Source: Coemansia sp. RSA 1200 (Eukaryota; Kickxellomycota; Kickxellomycetes; Kickxellales; Kickxellaceae). From it: a DNA stretch of 64,000 bases. The notes beneath the pieces were generated by a model. The model saw nothing but the letters and a program-made list of their open reading frames with translations, searched no databases and had not been told where the DNA came from. The DNA is taken from NCBI GenBank assembly GCA_027578915.1, contig JANBTT010000040.1, forward strand, positions 1 to 64,000, written 5' to 3'. The position numbers and the translations under genes were made by a program. Shown here one piece after another: positions 31,470 to 40,880 of this stretch. The stretch's first letter is position 1, and the number at the start of each line of letters is the position of its first letter.

Positions 31470-34400
31470 ATGCCTAGTTTGTTTGGCAGAAAGAAAGACA
31501 AGGGCGCACAGCGTACCCAGCCTAGACCGCCTTCTGGAGTTCCTGAGAACTTTGGGCAGGCAAGAGGCGGGGTGACCCATTTGCAACGCAATGATTCTAA
31601 CGGAGAGGCACCGTTGCCACAGCTCCCGGGTGCCGGCGCCAACCATGGCGGCACCATGGTGATGCAAAGCGATATTCCATATGCGCCCAACGGCGGACCG
31701 TATGCAGCCTTATCTGCCGCTACCGGGATGGATCGCTACGGTCCCAACGGCGGGCCTCGTCCACCAATGGATTACCAGCAGCAACAGCAGCAGCAGCAGC
31801 AGCAGAGGAACGGTCCAAACAATCTCCAGTCCACTTCGCTTCCAGATGCAAGACAGAACCCGTACCAGCAACAGCAGCAGCAGCGTTCGGGGCCTGGGAA
31901 CTCGTTCGAGCACCAGGGAAACGGGTCCATGCCAGGCGCGCCCGATGGCTACCAGCAGCACCTCGAGCGACCAACTTCATCGCAGCAGACGCGTCCTGGA
32001 CGCTCACCGTCGCACAGCAGCAACGGAAGCGGATCCGGGAGCGGGAGCTCGTTCTGGTCAAGAAGGCCGCTCCGAGGCCAACCGGTGTTTCCACGGCGCG
32101 GATTCTCAGCCGCCTTGCACGACCAGATGCTCCACTGGTTTGGAGGCAAATCCGACGGCATTCTACGCAACGACCTTAACACAATGAGCACGGTTACCTG
32201 GAATGTCGACCGCGTCGATGTCAAAGGATACGTGCCAGCGCCGCGCGAAGGCCATGCTGCCGCGTTCATTGGTCGCACGATGTTTGTCTTTGGCGGAGAG
32301 ATCGAGGACGGATCTTACGATAACAACCTGTATGCTTATAATATGGGCAACTGCACGTGGTACAAGGTGCCGATGCAGGGCGAGATCCTGGCCGGACGCA
32401 AGGGCCATACGACCGTTTCTGTCGGGTCCAAGCTCTTTGTTTTTGGCGGCACCATCGATGGTTACTTCCTGAACGACCTTGTTTCGTTTGACGTCCGTGC
32501 AGCAAAGGACAATGGGCCGCGCTGGTCGTTCGAGAGCCTGGGCGACGGCAAAGGGAACGGCCAGAAGCCAGCATCGGCGTCTTCATCATCTTCACGCAAG
32601 GGCGAGCATCTGTTGCCGCCTGCTCGTGCCGGCCACTCGTGCAGCGTGTATCCGGGAAGCGTGTACGTTTTTGGCGGTATGAATGGCGAGCGCTGTTTCA
32701 ACGACCTGTGGATCTACGACTTTGAGCTGAAGCGGTGGCACATGGTTGTGCCAAACGGTGCCACTCCTCCTGCGCGCTATGGCCATGCATCGGCTGTTGT
32801 CGACGACTGCATATTCATCATGGGTGGCCGGACGTTGCGTGGCGAACCGTTGAACGATTTCTTTGCTTACAAGATCTCGTCCCAGCGCTGGTACACCTTC
32901 CAGGTCAACTCTGCTGCGTGGCCGCATCAGGTTGATCCGATGTTCTCGCTAGTCAAGACTCGTCTTCTGCTGTATAGCGGGAACGTGCCCCATGAGGAGG
33001 CTGCCGATCCCATGGTCTACTCGCTGGATACATCGAAGATCAAGATCCAGCCCGATAACTCGCGTCCTGGAAATGTCCCCAGCCCGATGCCGCCGCCCGT
33101 CAACGGCTCAGTCGTTCACCAGCAGCAGCAGCAACAGCAAACGCAGGGCGCCGCATCAAATGGCAGCCCTGTGGTTGACGATGACCATCTTTCTGACAAG
33201 GGCAGACGCCATCGTTCGCTGATGCCACCGCCTGCGGGACAACAGCAGTCGCTGGGTTTTGGCCAGCAACCTCCGCCAGCCTCGCATAATATGGCACGCG
33301 CAACGTCCATGGTTGGTGGCCCAGCAACTGAGCAGAGCATCCGTGACCAACACCAACAGCATGGCCAGTTTTCCGATGAGACGTACTCGCTTCCGATCAA
33401 CAAACCGCCATTCACGAACAGCTCGGGAACTGGCGACCAAGATCGTCCGTCAAGTGCGCCAACCCAGGGCACCACCGGTCGTCAACCACAACAGCAACCA
33501 CAGGATGATACCAATGCAACCAACAGACTGCAGGTAACCAATGTTGACACTGCCAAGGCACTGACTGCAAGCATGACCATGTCCACCGAGAGCTTTGAGG
33601 TCGTCAGTCCATTGAAACCAGAGGAGCAGAACGAGGCACAGCGTCTATCGTCCAATAACAACAGCTCGTGGGTGGCAGCGCAAAACGGTCAGGGGACCAA
33701 GGGGTCGATGGGCAAGACTATTCAGCGCAAGTCTATTATGCTGAACCAGAACCTTGTTAACAATAGCGCTACCGCCGGCAGTCCGTCTCTGGGATCGACT
33801 GCTGGTCCGCCACCAAACACGTTTCCTCCGCCACCACCACCGCAGCAGCAACAGCCACAGCCACAGCAGCAGCAACCGCAACCGCAATCGCAACTGCAAC
33901 CGCAACCGCAACCGCAACCACAGACTAATGCTGACGCAGCAGCAGTGCAAACGGCCGATGGCTCATCACCGTCTTCGGACAGCCTGAATGGCGGTGGGAG
34001 CCTTGCTAATGGCGATGCCGGTGGCAAGCCGGACGATAAGCGCCTGACGATCCAGCTGCGCAACCGCAATTCGGTGGCGCTCAACGGTCAGGTGTCAAGT
34101 GCTACGGGATCCAACGGAAGCATCAATGTTTCAGTCGAGCAGATGCCGCTGCACCAGAACTCCGGCCCCAGTGCGAGTGCGTCGGAAGCGGTGGCGGTGT
34201 CTTCGACTCTTACGCCCCAGCAGCAGCAGCTGCTGCAGCAGTCTGTGCCCCTGTCGATGCCGCCGCTTGCGCATAGCCCCATGGGCAGTGCGTTCAACTC
34301 GCAGGACACCGACTACCTGAGCGGCGGCTCTGCAGTAGCACCAACATCCGGCCAGCTGCAGGGCGTGTTGGACGGCGATAAAGCCGACGAGGAAGAGGAA

Positions 34401-36089
34401 GAGGAGGAAGGGCAACACAGATCACGCCAACTGTCTGATCTCCCGGAGCCCGAGCTCCCGACATTCGGGCAGCCGCGCAACAGCGGGCAGATGTCGATTT
34501 CGTCCGAGGCCAAGGACGAGCTCGCCCGTGCGTGGGCGACACTGGAATCAAAGTACAGCCAGCAGCGCACGGTGTCGGCCGACGAGCCCGGCAGCGTATC
34601 GATGCAGAGCGTGCGGGATATCCACCAGGACGAGGGAATGGACACTCTCCTGTCCGGCGAGGCCACACGTGTTCTTGGGATCCTTCTGTCGATGCGTCGC
34701 GAGCTGGCCGACACCAAGCAGCAGCTGAGCACGGTTTCGCGCGTGGCCATCGAACGCGTATCCGAGGCCGAGCGCGGGCGCAAGGCGGCCCTGCAGGAGG
34801 CCATTTACTTGAAGGCAAAGGCAAGTGCGCTGATCACGGGCAACTCCCAGCTGCTTTCGAAGCTCAACGGCAACCGCATCCACGAGCTGGAGCGTCTTTA
34901 CGCGAACACACTTAACGATAACGATGCCCTGCGCAACCAGCTGGCTGGCGCCAACCTGTCGCTCAAGCAGTCCCACGATGCGTTGGCCGAGTTCAAGACC
35001 GACGCCGAGCTGACGCGCAAGCAGCTGCGCGAGCTCGAGCAGCTGCACGGGGACGAGAAGAAGGCTCATGCGGAGGAGGTCAAGGAGCTGCGGATGCTGG
35101 CGGAGAATGCGGGCAACACGGATAGCGGCAGGCCGTTGGGCGAGCATATTGCGGAGCTTGAGCAGCGCGTGGAGGAGGCCGAGGAGCAGCTGGCGGAGAA
35201 GGACAAGGTGATTGAGAGTCTGACGGATGCGACCCGCGGAAAGCGGGTGGAGGAGGCGATGCATTCAGCGCAGATGGCCACGGAGCGTGCGGAGCGGGTG
35301 CAGCAGATGTACGAGGAGTCGCTTGGACGCGTAGACGAGCTCAGTTCGCGCGTGGGCGACCTTTCCGCTGGGCTCGAGAAGCAGAAGCAGCAGACGCGGC
35401 AGATGGAGGAGCGGGCGTCCAAGTTCGAGCAGCTGTGGACGGGCGCAAAGCAGGAGATCGCGTCGTTTGGGAACCTGCGGCGTGCGGTGGAGCAGCTCGA
35501 GACGAAGGAGCGGCAGATCGCCAATCTGGAGCGCAAGCTCTCGGACGCAACGGTGACCAGGGCGCGGAAGGACTCGGCTGCGGCCGCCGTCACATCGCCT
35601 GCGTCGCAGCGGAACCAACTGGTGCCGTTCCCGCCCGTGGGCGCTCGAAGCAGCTTCTCGTCGGGGAGCGTGCCGGCCGGATCCGCCGGCGACCAGCATC
35701 GCGCCAAGGAGTTCCACAGCGCTTACCTGCAGGCGCACAGACAGTGGTCCGAGACCCGCGACGAGCTTCTGTCGCTGAAGACCGTTCTGCGCGAGAGCGA
35801 CGATAGTCGCCGCGACACCGAGTCGAGGCTGGCGAACCGCGAGCGCGAGCTCGGCGAGCTGCAGGCCCGGCTTGCGGCCTTCACCAGCCTGCTCAAGGAG
35901 TACGACGAGCGCAAGGTCGCCAGCAGCGGCGGCGGCGCGTTGCCGCTCAAGGGCGAAAACGATGTGCCGGTCAGACGCATGCTTGCTGCGATCCAGCAGA
36001 TGCAGCGCGCATCGTCGCTTGTGGTCGGCAAGGGCCGCCCGAGCATTGAGGCGACTGGGCATTTGGAGCACCCGCCTCATATTTTGTGA
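31470..36089 (+). CDS. Kelch-repeat cell-polarity protein (Tea1/Kel1 type)
   Basis: A 1539-residue protein with the layout of fission yeast Tea1 and budding yeast Kel1/Kel2: a cell-end marker carried by microtubules or acting with formins in polarity and cell fusion. A disordered N-terminus with a Gln run (about 102-111) precedes six kelch repeats at about 197-527, each with the paired Gly (VFGGEIEDG, VFGGTIDGY, VFGGMNGER, IMGGRTLRG). About 500 residues of low complexity follow, rich in Gln/Pro and Ser. A long coiled coil then runs from about 1050 to 1500 (heptads such as ELEQRVEEAEEQLAEKDK), the usual oligomerisation tail. There is no break despite many repeats. It is transcribed in tandem with the TMEM62-like gene, 439 bp apart. 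Confidence 0.88.
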   Translation: MPSLFGRKKDKGAQRTQPRPPSGVPENFGQARGGVTHLQRNDSNGEAPLPQLPGAGANHGGTMVMQSDIPYAPNGGPYAALSAATGMDRYGPNGGPRPPMDYQQQQQQQQQQRNGPNNLQSTSLPDARQNPYQQQQQQRSGPGNSFEHQGNGSMPGAPDGYQQHLERPTSSQQTRPGRSPSHSSNGSGSGSGSSFWSRRPLRGQPVFPRRGFSAALHDQMLHWFGGKSDGILRNDLNTMSTVTWNVDRVDVKGYVPAPREGHAAAFIGRTMFVFGGEIEDGSYDNNLYAYNMGNCTWYKVPMQGEILAGRKGHTTVSVGSKLFVFGGTIDGYFLNDLVSFDVRAAKDNGPRWSFESLGDGKGNGQKPASASSSSSRKGEHLLPPARAGHSCSVYPGSVYVFGGMNGERCFNDLWIYDFELKRWHMVVPNGATPPARYGHASAVVDDCIFIMGGRTLRGEPLNDFFAYKISSQRWYTFQVNSAAWPHQVDPMFSLVKTRLLLYSGNVPHEEAADPMVYSLDTSKIKIQPDNSRPGNVPSPMPPPVNGSVVHQQQQQQQTQGAASNGSPVVDDDHLSDKGRRHRSLMPPPAGQQQSLGFGQQPPPASHNMARATSMVGGPATEQSIRDQHQQHGQFSDETYSLPINKPPFTNSSGTGDQDRPSSAPTQGTTGRQPQQQPQDDTNATNRLQVTNVDTAKALTASMTMSTESFEVVSPLKPEEQNEAQRLSSNNNSSWVAAQNGQGTKGSMGKTIQRKSIMLNQNLVNNSATAGSPSLGSTAGPPPNTFPPPPPPQQQQPQPQQQQPQPQSQLQPQPQPQPQTNADAAAVQTADGSSPSSDSLNGGGSLANGDAGGKPDDKRLTIQLRNRNSVALNGQVSSATGSNGSINVSVEQMPLHQNSGPSASASEAVAVSSTLTPQQQQLLQQSVPLSMPPLAHSPMGSAFNSQDTDYLSGGSAVAPTSGQLQGVLDGDKADEEEEEEEGQHRSRQLSDLPEPELPTFGQPRNSGQMSISSEAKDELARAWATLESKYSQQRTVSADEPGSVSMQSVRDIHQDEGMDTLLSGEATRVLGILLSMRRELADTKQQLSTVSRVAIERVSEAERGRKAALQEAIYLKAKASALITGNSQLLSKLNGNRIHELERLYANTLNDNDALRNQLAGANLSLKQSHDALAEFKTDAELTRKQLRELEQLHGDEKKAHAEEVKELRMLAENAGNTDSGRPLGEHIAELEQRVEEAEEQLAEKDKVIESLTDATRGKRVEEAMHSAQMATERAERVQQMYEESLGRVDELSSRVGDLSAGLEKQKQQTRQMEERASKFEQLWTGAKQEIASFGNLRRAVEQLETKERQIANLERKLSDATVTRARKDSAAAAVTSPASQRNQLVPFPPVGARSSFSSGSVPAGSAGDQHRAKEFHSAYLQAHRQWSETRDELLSLKTVLRESDDSRRDTESRLANRERELGELQARLAAFTSLLKEYDERKVASSGGGALPLKGENDVPVRRMLAAIQQMQRASSLVVGKGRPSIEATGHLEHPPHIL
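31776..31805 (+). repeat. CAG/CAA repeat encoding poly-Gln
   Basis: Ten Gln codons, mostly CAG, near the start of the kelch protein. Shorter Gln runs recur at about 31,868, 33,121 and 34,219 in the same gene. Confidence 0.9.
33839..33926 (+). repeat. Gln-Pro repeat tract in the kelch protein
   Basis: An imperfect CAGCAA/CCGCAA hexamer-like repeat encoding alternating Gln and Pro in the disordered linker between kelch and coiled-coil regions. Codons are mixed (CAG, CAA, CCA, CCG), so it is older or more diverged than the perfect GCT tract in LRG1. Confidence 0.85.
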
Positions 36090-36528
36090 GAAAACCCAGC
36101 AGCTTTTTACTCCGTTCTTTTATTCCTTATGTTACAGTTTTTGCTAAACGTCTCATGCATTTCGCATTTTCTATATCCCCCTCTTTTCCTATATCGTTCT
36201 TAATCGCTTCTTTCTTTCTTTTCCATCCGTGTCTTCTTCGCACTATGCGTACGTTAGCAATGCGAAAGTAGTTTTTTATTTTGTTTGGAGGAAGAACGCT
36301 TGTTCCGCAAAGATGGTTCATTTTCTCCGCCCCCTCCGCCCTCCAAGGGACAGAGCCCCCGAAACAGCAGCATTATTTCTTTGAGCATTCCACAAAGACG
36401 GGGGTTCCCTTTTCCCTGCAGGCCCTTGCAATGTTTTAGCCTCTTCTTTCTTTCTTCCAATTCCGCCTTGTGTTCTGCATTCTGTATTGTTTTTATATTT
36501 CTTCCCTCCTCTGCTGTCTAGAGCGCCC
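36090..36528. other. Intergenic: kelch 3' region and TMEM62-like promoter
   Basis: 439 bases, pyrimidine-rich at both ends. It holds the end of the kelch transcript and the start of the next one on the same strand. No discrete motif assigned. Confidence 0.4.
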
Positions 36529-38907
36529 ATGATGGAAAAACGACGTCTTGTCCAGGCGGCTAGCCTGGTCGCGCTCACCGGCCTCTGCTGGATGTACGGG
36601 TTCCACCTGTACCGCGCAGCAAACCGCCCGCTGGTCGACACGCAGCAAAGCCATCCGCCCAGCACAGCGAGCCACCAAGCAGCAGCAGACGGAGCGGGGA
36701 AGCCCGGGAGTGGCAGCGGCGCGCTGGATGACAGCAGCGACGGGATCCTGACGTTTATGCATGCGTCGGACGTGCACATCAGCAAGTTCGTGGCAGCGGG
36801 CGGACTGGTGCACTTCCAGCATCTGCTGCACACGGCGGTGCCGCTGATCTCGCCCCGCCTGGTGGTGGTCACGGGGGACCTGACGGACGGGAAGGACAAG
36901 CGGCGGCTGACGTCGATGCAGCAGCCGGACGAGTGGGAGGCGTACCGTCGGGCGCTGGACGCGGCCAAGGTCACAGCCAGATTTAACGGCACGTTCTACC
37001 GCGACCAGCGCGGGAACCACGATTGCTTCAACGTCTTTGGCTTCGGCTCCGACGCCAACATGTACAGGACCCACTCGGCTGTGCAATCCGACGGGTACAG
37101 CCTGCATATCAGGGAGCCGTTTGGCACGTACTCGTTTGTTGCCTCCGACTCGTGTCCGCGGCACGGGTTTGCGCGGCCGCTCAACTTCTTCGGGTACCTG
37201 GATGCGCACGGGATGCGGTTGCTCGAGTCCCGCATTGACGAGGCCAAGGCATCCAACCACCTGTTCCTGCTCAACCACTACCCGGTCAGCACAATGCTCT
37301 ACGGCCGCTACAGCCGGTCGTTCAGGGAGCTGGCGCAGAGCGTCAGCGTCTTCCTGTGCGGCCACTTGCACGAGCTCGTCGGCGGCATCGGCACGCAGCT
37401 GCAGGCGTACCGCGCGCGCGACGGGTACTGGGAGCTGGAGATCGGCGACCTCAAGGAGCACGCGGTGTACCGCGTCTACGCTGTTGACCACGATCTGGTT
37501 TCGTTTGTGGACGTCACGCTGCCGCTTCCGCAGATCCCTATGGACAACCCCGAGCTCCTGGATGTTGCTGTCACGGCGCCCCTTGCTCACCCGCCCGTTG
37601 TGCTGGTTACAAACCCAAAGGATGCGCGGTACCTGCTGCCGAAACACGAGCCCCTGCATCTCATGCGGTCCAGCAGGTTTATCCGCGCGCTCATCTGGGC
37701 CGACACGCCCATCGAGTCGGTGGTTGTCACGATCGATGGTGCCGAGCACCCGCATCCGGCCGAGTACAGGGGCAAGAGAGAGAGGCCCAGGGACCCAGAA
37801 GCAGCAGCAGAGGCCAGCGGCAGCGACGATGTGGTGGCGACGCCGTTGTGGGTGGTGCCCTGGGATCCCGCGGCCTACGACGACGGCAAGCCCCACGTGG
37901 TGGAGGTCATGGCCACCGACGCTGCAGGCAAGACAACCACCGCGCGTACTCCGTTCCACTTTACTGCCGACCTGGTTCCGCTGGACAACGCTTCGCGGGG
38001 CGGCTGGATCATGCGCCAGAGCTTCCCCAACATATTCAGAACCTCCGGAACCATCAGCTACCTTCTGGCCGCGGTGTTCCTGGTCCTGTTTCCGCGCCTC
38101 TACCTGGCGCTCCGGCTCCCCCGGAACAACATCTCGTCGTGGATCAGTAGGCGCTCGGTCGAGCACCACAAGGACGAGGCCCGGCTGCGGCATCTGCGCA
38201 GCACGCTCCTGCGCTGCGACGTCGCCGGCCCGCTTGCCCTGCTCAAGCTGGTGCTCGGGCTGGTTGCGGCGTGGACCAAGTTTGTTGTGTCCACGCAGTT
38301 CACCGCGCAGGTGTACTTTGCATCCATCGGGTGGCTGTTCTGGCCCTCGTACTTCTTCACAATGGCGCTGGCCACGCTGCCCATCTTCACCGGCCGTCTG
38401 ATCCCGTCCGCCGGCGCTGCCCAGGGCGTCGGGTCCGTGTACGCCTACGGGATCTACATCGCCGGCGACTGGGCCCCGCTGCTCGACTCCTGGACCTATG
38501 CGCTGGCCAGCATCGTCTCGCTGGCTCTTCTGCTTCTGTACTTGCCGGCCGCCGCCGCGCCCATCGGCTTATTCTACTCGTCGTACTCGGCGTCGCGCCT
38601 GCCCTGGTACAGGAGGCTGTGGATGCGGGTGGCCGTGGGTTTGTTTGTTGCTGTCTATATGGCCATCCCCGTCGTCATGACCGTCCATACGTACGGCATC
38701 GCTACCGTTTTCTTTGGATACGGGCGCGCTTGGCCCCTGGCTGCTGCCGCCATCGCCCTTTATCTCCTCGACTGGCGGTACCCGGTGCTTGACAACAAAT
38801 GTCCTGCGTCTTCTGCTTCGCCTGGCTCAAGCAATGCCTCCTCCTTTTCACCGCTGTCTAGTCCGCATCTCTCTAACGAGAGCGATTCCGAGACTGCTCC
38901 CCACTAA
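36529..38907 (+). CDS. TMEM62-like membrane metallophosphoesterase
   Basis: A 792-residue protein with a calcineurin-like phosphoesterase domain outside the membrane and a multi-pass C-terminus. A signal-anchor segment lies near residues 7-25. Metal-binding motifs appear in order: DVHIS (about 80), GDLTDG (about 117), GNHD (about 162), and GHLHE (about 278), so all metal ligands seem present. An immunoglobulin-like region follows, then about six to seven hydrophobic segments from residue 505 to 750. This order (phosphoesterase, beta domain, transmembrane block) is that of animal TMEM62, whose substrate I do not know. The start is the ATG at 36529; an upstream in-frame extension has no ATG. 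It converges on the coiled-coil gene. Confidence 0.85.
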   Translation: MMEKRRLVQAASLVALTGLCWMYGFHLYRAANRPLVDTQQSHPPSTASHQAAADGAGKPGSGSGALDDSSDGILTFMHASDVHISKFVAAGGLVHFQHLLHTAVPLISPRLVVVTGDLTDGKDKRRLTSMQQPDEWEAYRRALDAAKVTARFNGTFYRDQRGNHDCFNVFGFGSDANMYRTHSAVQSDGYSLHIREPFGTYSFVASDSCPRHGFARPLNFFGYLDAHGMRLLESRIDEAKASNHLFLLNHYPVSTMLYGRYSRSFRELAQSVSVFLCGHLHELVGGIGTQLQAYRARDGYWELEIGDLKEHAVYRVYAVDHDLVSFVDVTLPLPQIPMDNPELLDVAVTAPLAHPPVVLVTNPKDARYLLPKHEPLHLMRSSRFIRALIWADTPIESVVVTIDGAEHPHPAEYRGKRERPRDPEAAAEASGSDDVVATPLWVVPWDPAAYDDGKPHVVEVMATDAAGKTTTARTPFHFTADLVPLDNASRGGWIMRQSFPNIFRTSGTISYLLAAVFLVLFPRLYLALRLPRNNISSWISRRSVEHHKDEARLRHLRSTLLRCDVAGPLALLKLVLGLVAAWTKFVVSTQFTAQVYFASIGWLFWPSYFFTMALATLPIFTGRLIPSAGAAQGVGSVYAYGIYIAGDWAPLLDSWTYALASIVSLALLLLYLPAAAAPIGLFYSSYSASRLPWYRRLWMRVAVGLFVAVYMAIPVVMTVHTYGIATVFFGYGRAWPLAAAAIALYLLDWRYPVLDNKCPASSASPGSSNASSFSPLSSPHLSNESDSETAPH

Positions 38908-39098
38908 CCAAAGGTAATTTGGTGATATCGTCTACCATGTTGTCTACATGTATGCGTCAATAAGAAATATATACACTGAATTATGAAGAAACTCCCCCCT
39001 CCCTACACACAAGGTTTTAAAAGACTATAAATACGGATGGATACTTGGTTTGTTTTTTTTGCTTTTTCTCGTTGCATGGTCCGCTCGGAATCCCATGT

Positions 39099-39432
39099 TC
39101 AATGCTGCGAGCGCTGCTGTTTGAGCTCTATCTGGGAGTTCCTTAGCCATGCCTTTTCATTCATTCGCTCCCGACGGTTCTGCAACGTGTCCAGACACGC
39201 GCCAAGCCATTCATCCCAGGACTGGTGCTTCCTCTTTGGCCCAACCACAAGCTCTGCAAGAGTGATAACCCATTCCTGCGCCGTGTTTGTTTCCTGCTTC
39301 AGGCGTCTGACGTCCTCCTGGTAATGTTCAATGAACTCGATGAGCTTTTTGGAGACGGTTGCCTCCCTGGCTACTACAACCCCCGAGCTGCCCGTTCGTT
39401 TGGGATGCTCCGGGTTTGCTGCAACTGGCTGG

Positions 39433-39478
<46 letters not shown>

Positions 39479-40880
39479 CAGTAGTAGCAGTAGTAGCGCG
39501 CTTGGTGCTCTTGTAGTGCTGCACCTTTTTAGCGAGCTCGGCCTCCCTTGCACAGAGCTCGGTGTTGGCCTTGCGCAGCTCAAGCAGCTGCTCTTCGAGC
39601 TGACTAATGTGCTCCGCGTCCTTTCTCGTGCGCGCCTCCATGCGCTCGACTACGTCCGAGTAGTGCGATTGCAAACAGTAGATCCGCTGCTCGTACTCGT
39701 GGGTGGCGCGTGGTTGGAACCGCCGGTTCAGGTTTTGCGACATTGCCACGGAGTATCTTTGGTGCTGGTGGTGCTGCTGTTGCATGGCTTCTTGCGCCAA
39801 TGCGGTTGGCAGCCTTTCAGCGCTCGTTTTGGCGGTATCTTGCTTGAGCTGCCCGCGAGTCCTCTGCTGCACTAAGCAGCTGGTGGTTTCGTGTTTGCTG
39901 GCGTTATAATTGGATTGCACTGGTTCCGGCTGCGACGCATCTAACAGTGTGCGTGTCAGGGATTCATTGCTTGCATTCAGTATGCTCTGCGGACAGGTCG
40001 AAGAGGAAGAAGATGAAGAGGCTGAGGTGGCAGTAGGCGATAACGTGCTGCTACTGCTTTGCGAACTACTTCTGATGCTGCAGCTCGTGTCAACGACCAT
40101 CGAGGCAGGTCTGCTGCACCCAGCAGCAAACGACTGTAATGGCACACAACTGATGGTGCCTGGCGTAGCCACTCCTGCTCTTGGCTCAATGCACGGTGTC
40201 CTAAAGCGCGCTGTATGTCTATGTTGCTGTTGCTGCTGTTCTTGACAAAAGCGATGGCTGTTGTTGCTATCGCTATCCTTCTCCTCATACTCAGCCTCCT
40301 CCGGGAAGCACGACAATGTCTTGCCAGTGTCAACGCTGGACGGCGTTAGCGGTATTGGTGATCTGGTCTGCTGAAGACGCCGGACCGTCTCTGCAAGCGC
40401 CTTTGCACGTGCCCTGGGATATCTCTCAGTAAATTCTGCAGTGCAGTCGTCTCTGTAAATGGAGGATTCCGAGTAATAAGCAGTAGCGTCGAATTGGCCA
40501 GGAAACGTGTTGCTTGCATCTTGCATGTACTCTGCCGCCACAACTGTTGGTACCTCTAGGACAGCGGCTGATACTGCTCTGGGTGGAACGCTATAGCGAT
40601 TTCTTCTGAATGGCCCTTTTAATGAATTTACCGAAGCATATAGATGTGGCTGTGGCTCCGGTTGTTGCGATACCATCGACACTCGTTTTTGGGGATTCAA
40701 CTCAGATGATAACGGGGATTTCTTCGAGAATAGCGTTTTGACAGACTGTGGCAGCAAACTAGTAAACCTCTTGCGCTCAATTGGACTAGTAGGTAAGGAG
40801 AGGGTGTCTTGGCTCTGGTATGAGAATCTGGCTACATTCTGCGCCTTGCTCTTGTTCCTTGGAGAGCCAAAGATGTGCAT
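39099..40880 (-). CDS. Hypothetical coiled-coil protein with poly-Ala tract
   Basis: I do not recognise this 593-residue protein. The first 400 residues are disordered and rich in Ser, Gln and Pro, with basic patches (KRFTSLLPQSVKTLFSKK) and many S/T-P sites. A coiled coil follows at about 420-485 (heptads in HISQLEEQLLELRKANTEL), then an Ala tract encoded by a GCT repeat. The last 90 residues look like a second folded, probably helical module (IEFIEHYQEDVRRLKQ, then QEWVITLAELVVG and WDEWLGACLDTLQ), the part most likely to be conserved. It may be a cytoskeletal or polarity adaptor, but that rests only on composition. The ATG at 40880 is the first in frame. It converges on the TMEM62-like gene. 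Confidence 0.72.
39436..39496 (-). repeat. Trinucleotide microsatellite encoding poly-Ala and Thr-Ala
   Basis: A GCA run followed by a GTAGTAGCA run on the plus strand. Read in the gene's minus strand it encodes about 14 alanines preceded by Thr-Thr-Ala units. It lies between the coiled coil and the C-terminal module of the hypothetical protein. Confidence 0.92.

Noticed and set aside
36493..38193. 566-aa minus-strand ORF opposite the TMEM62-like gene
   Set aside because: Antisense shadow of a GC-rich coding region; the plus strand has clear catalytic motifs.
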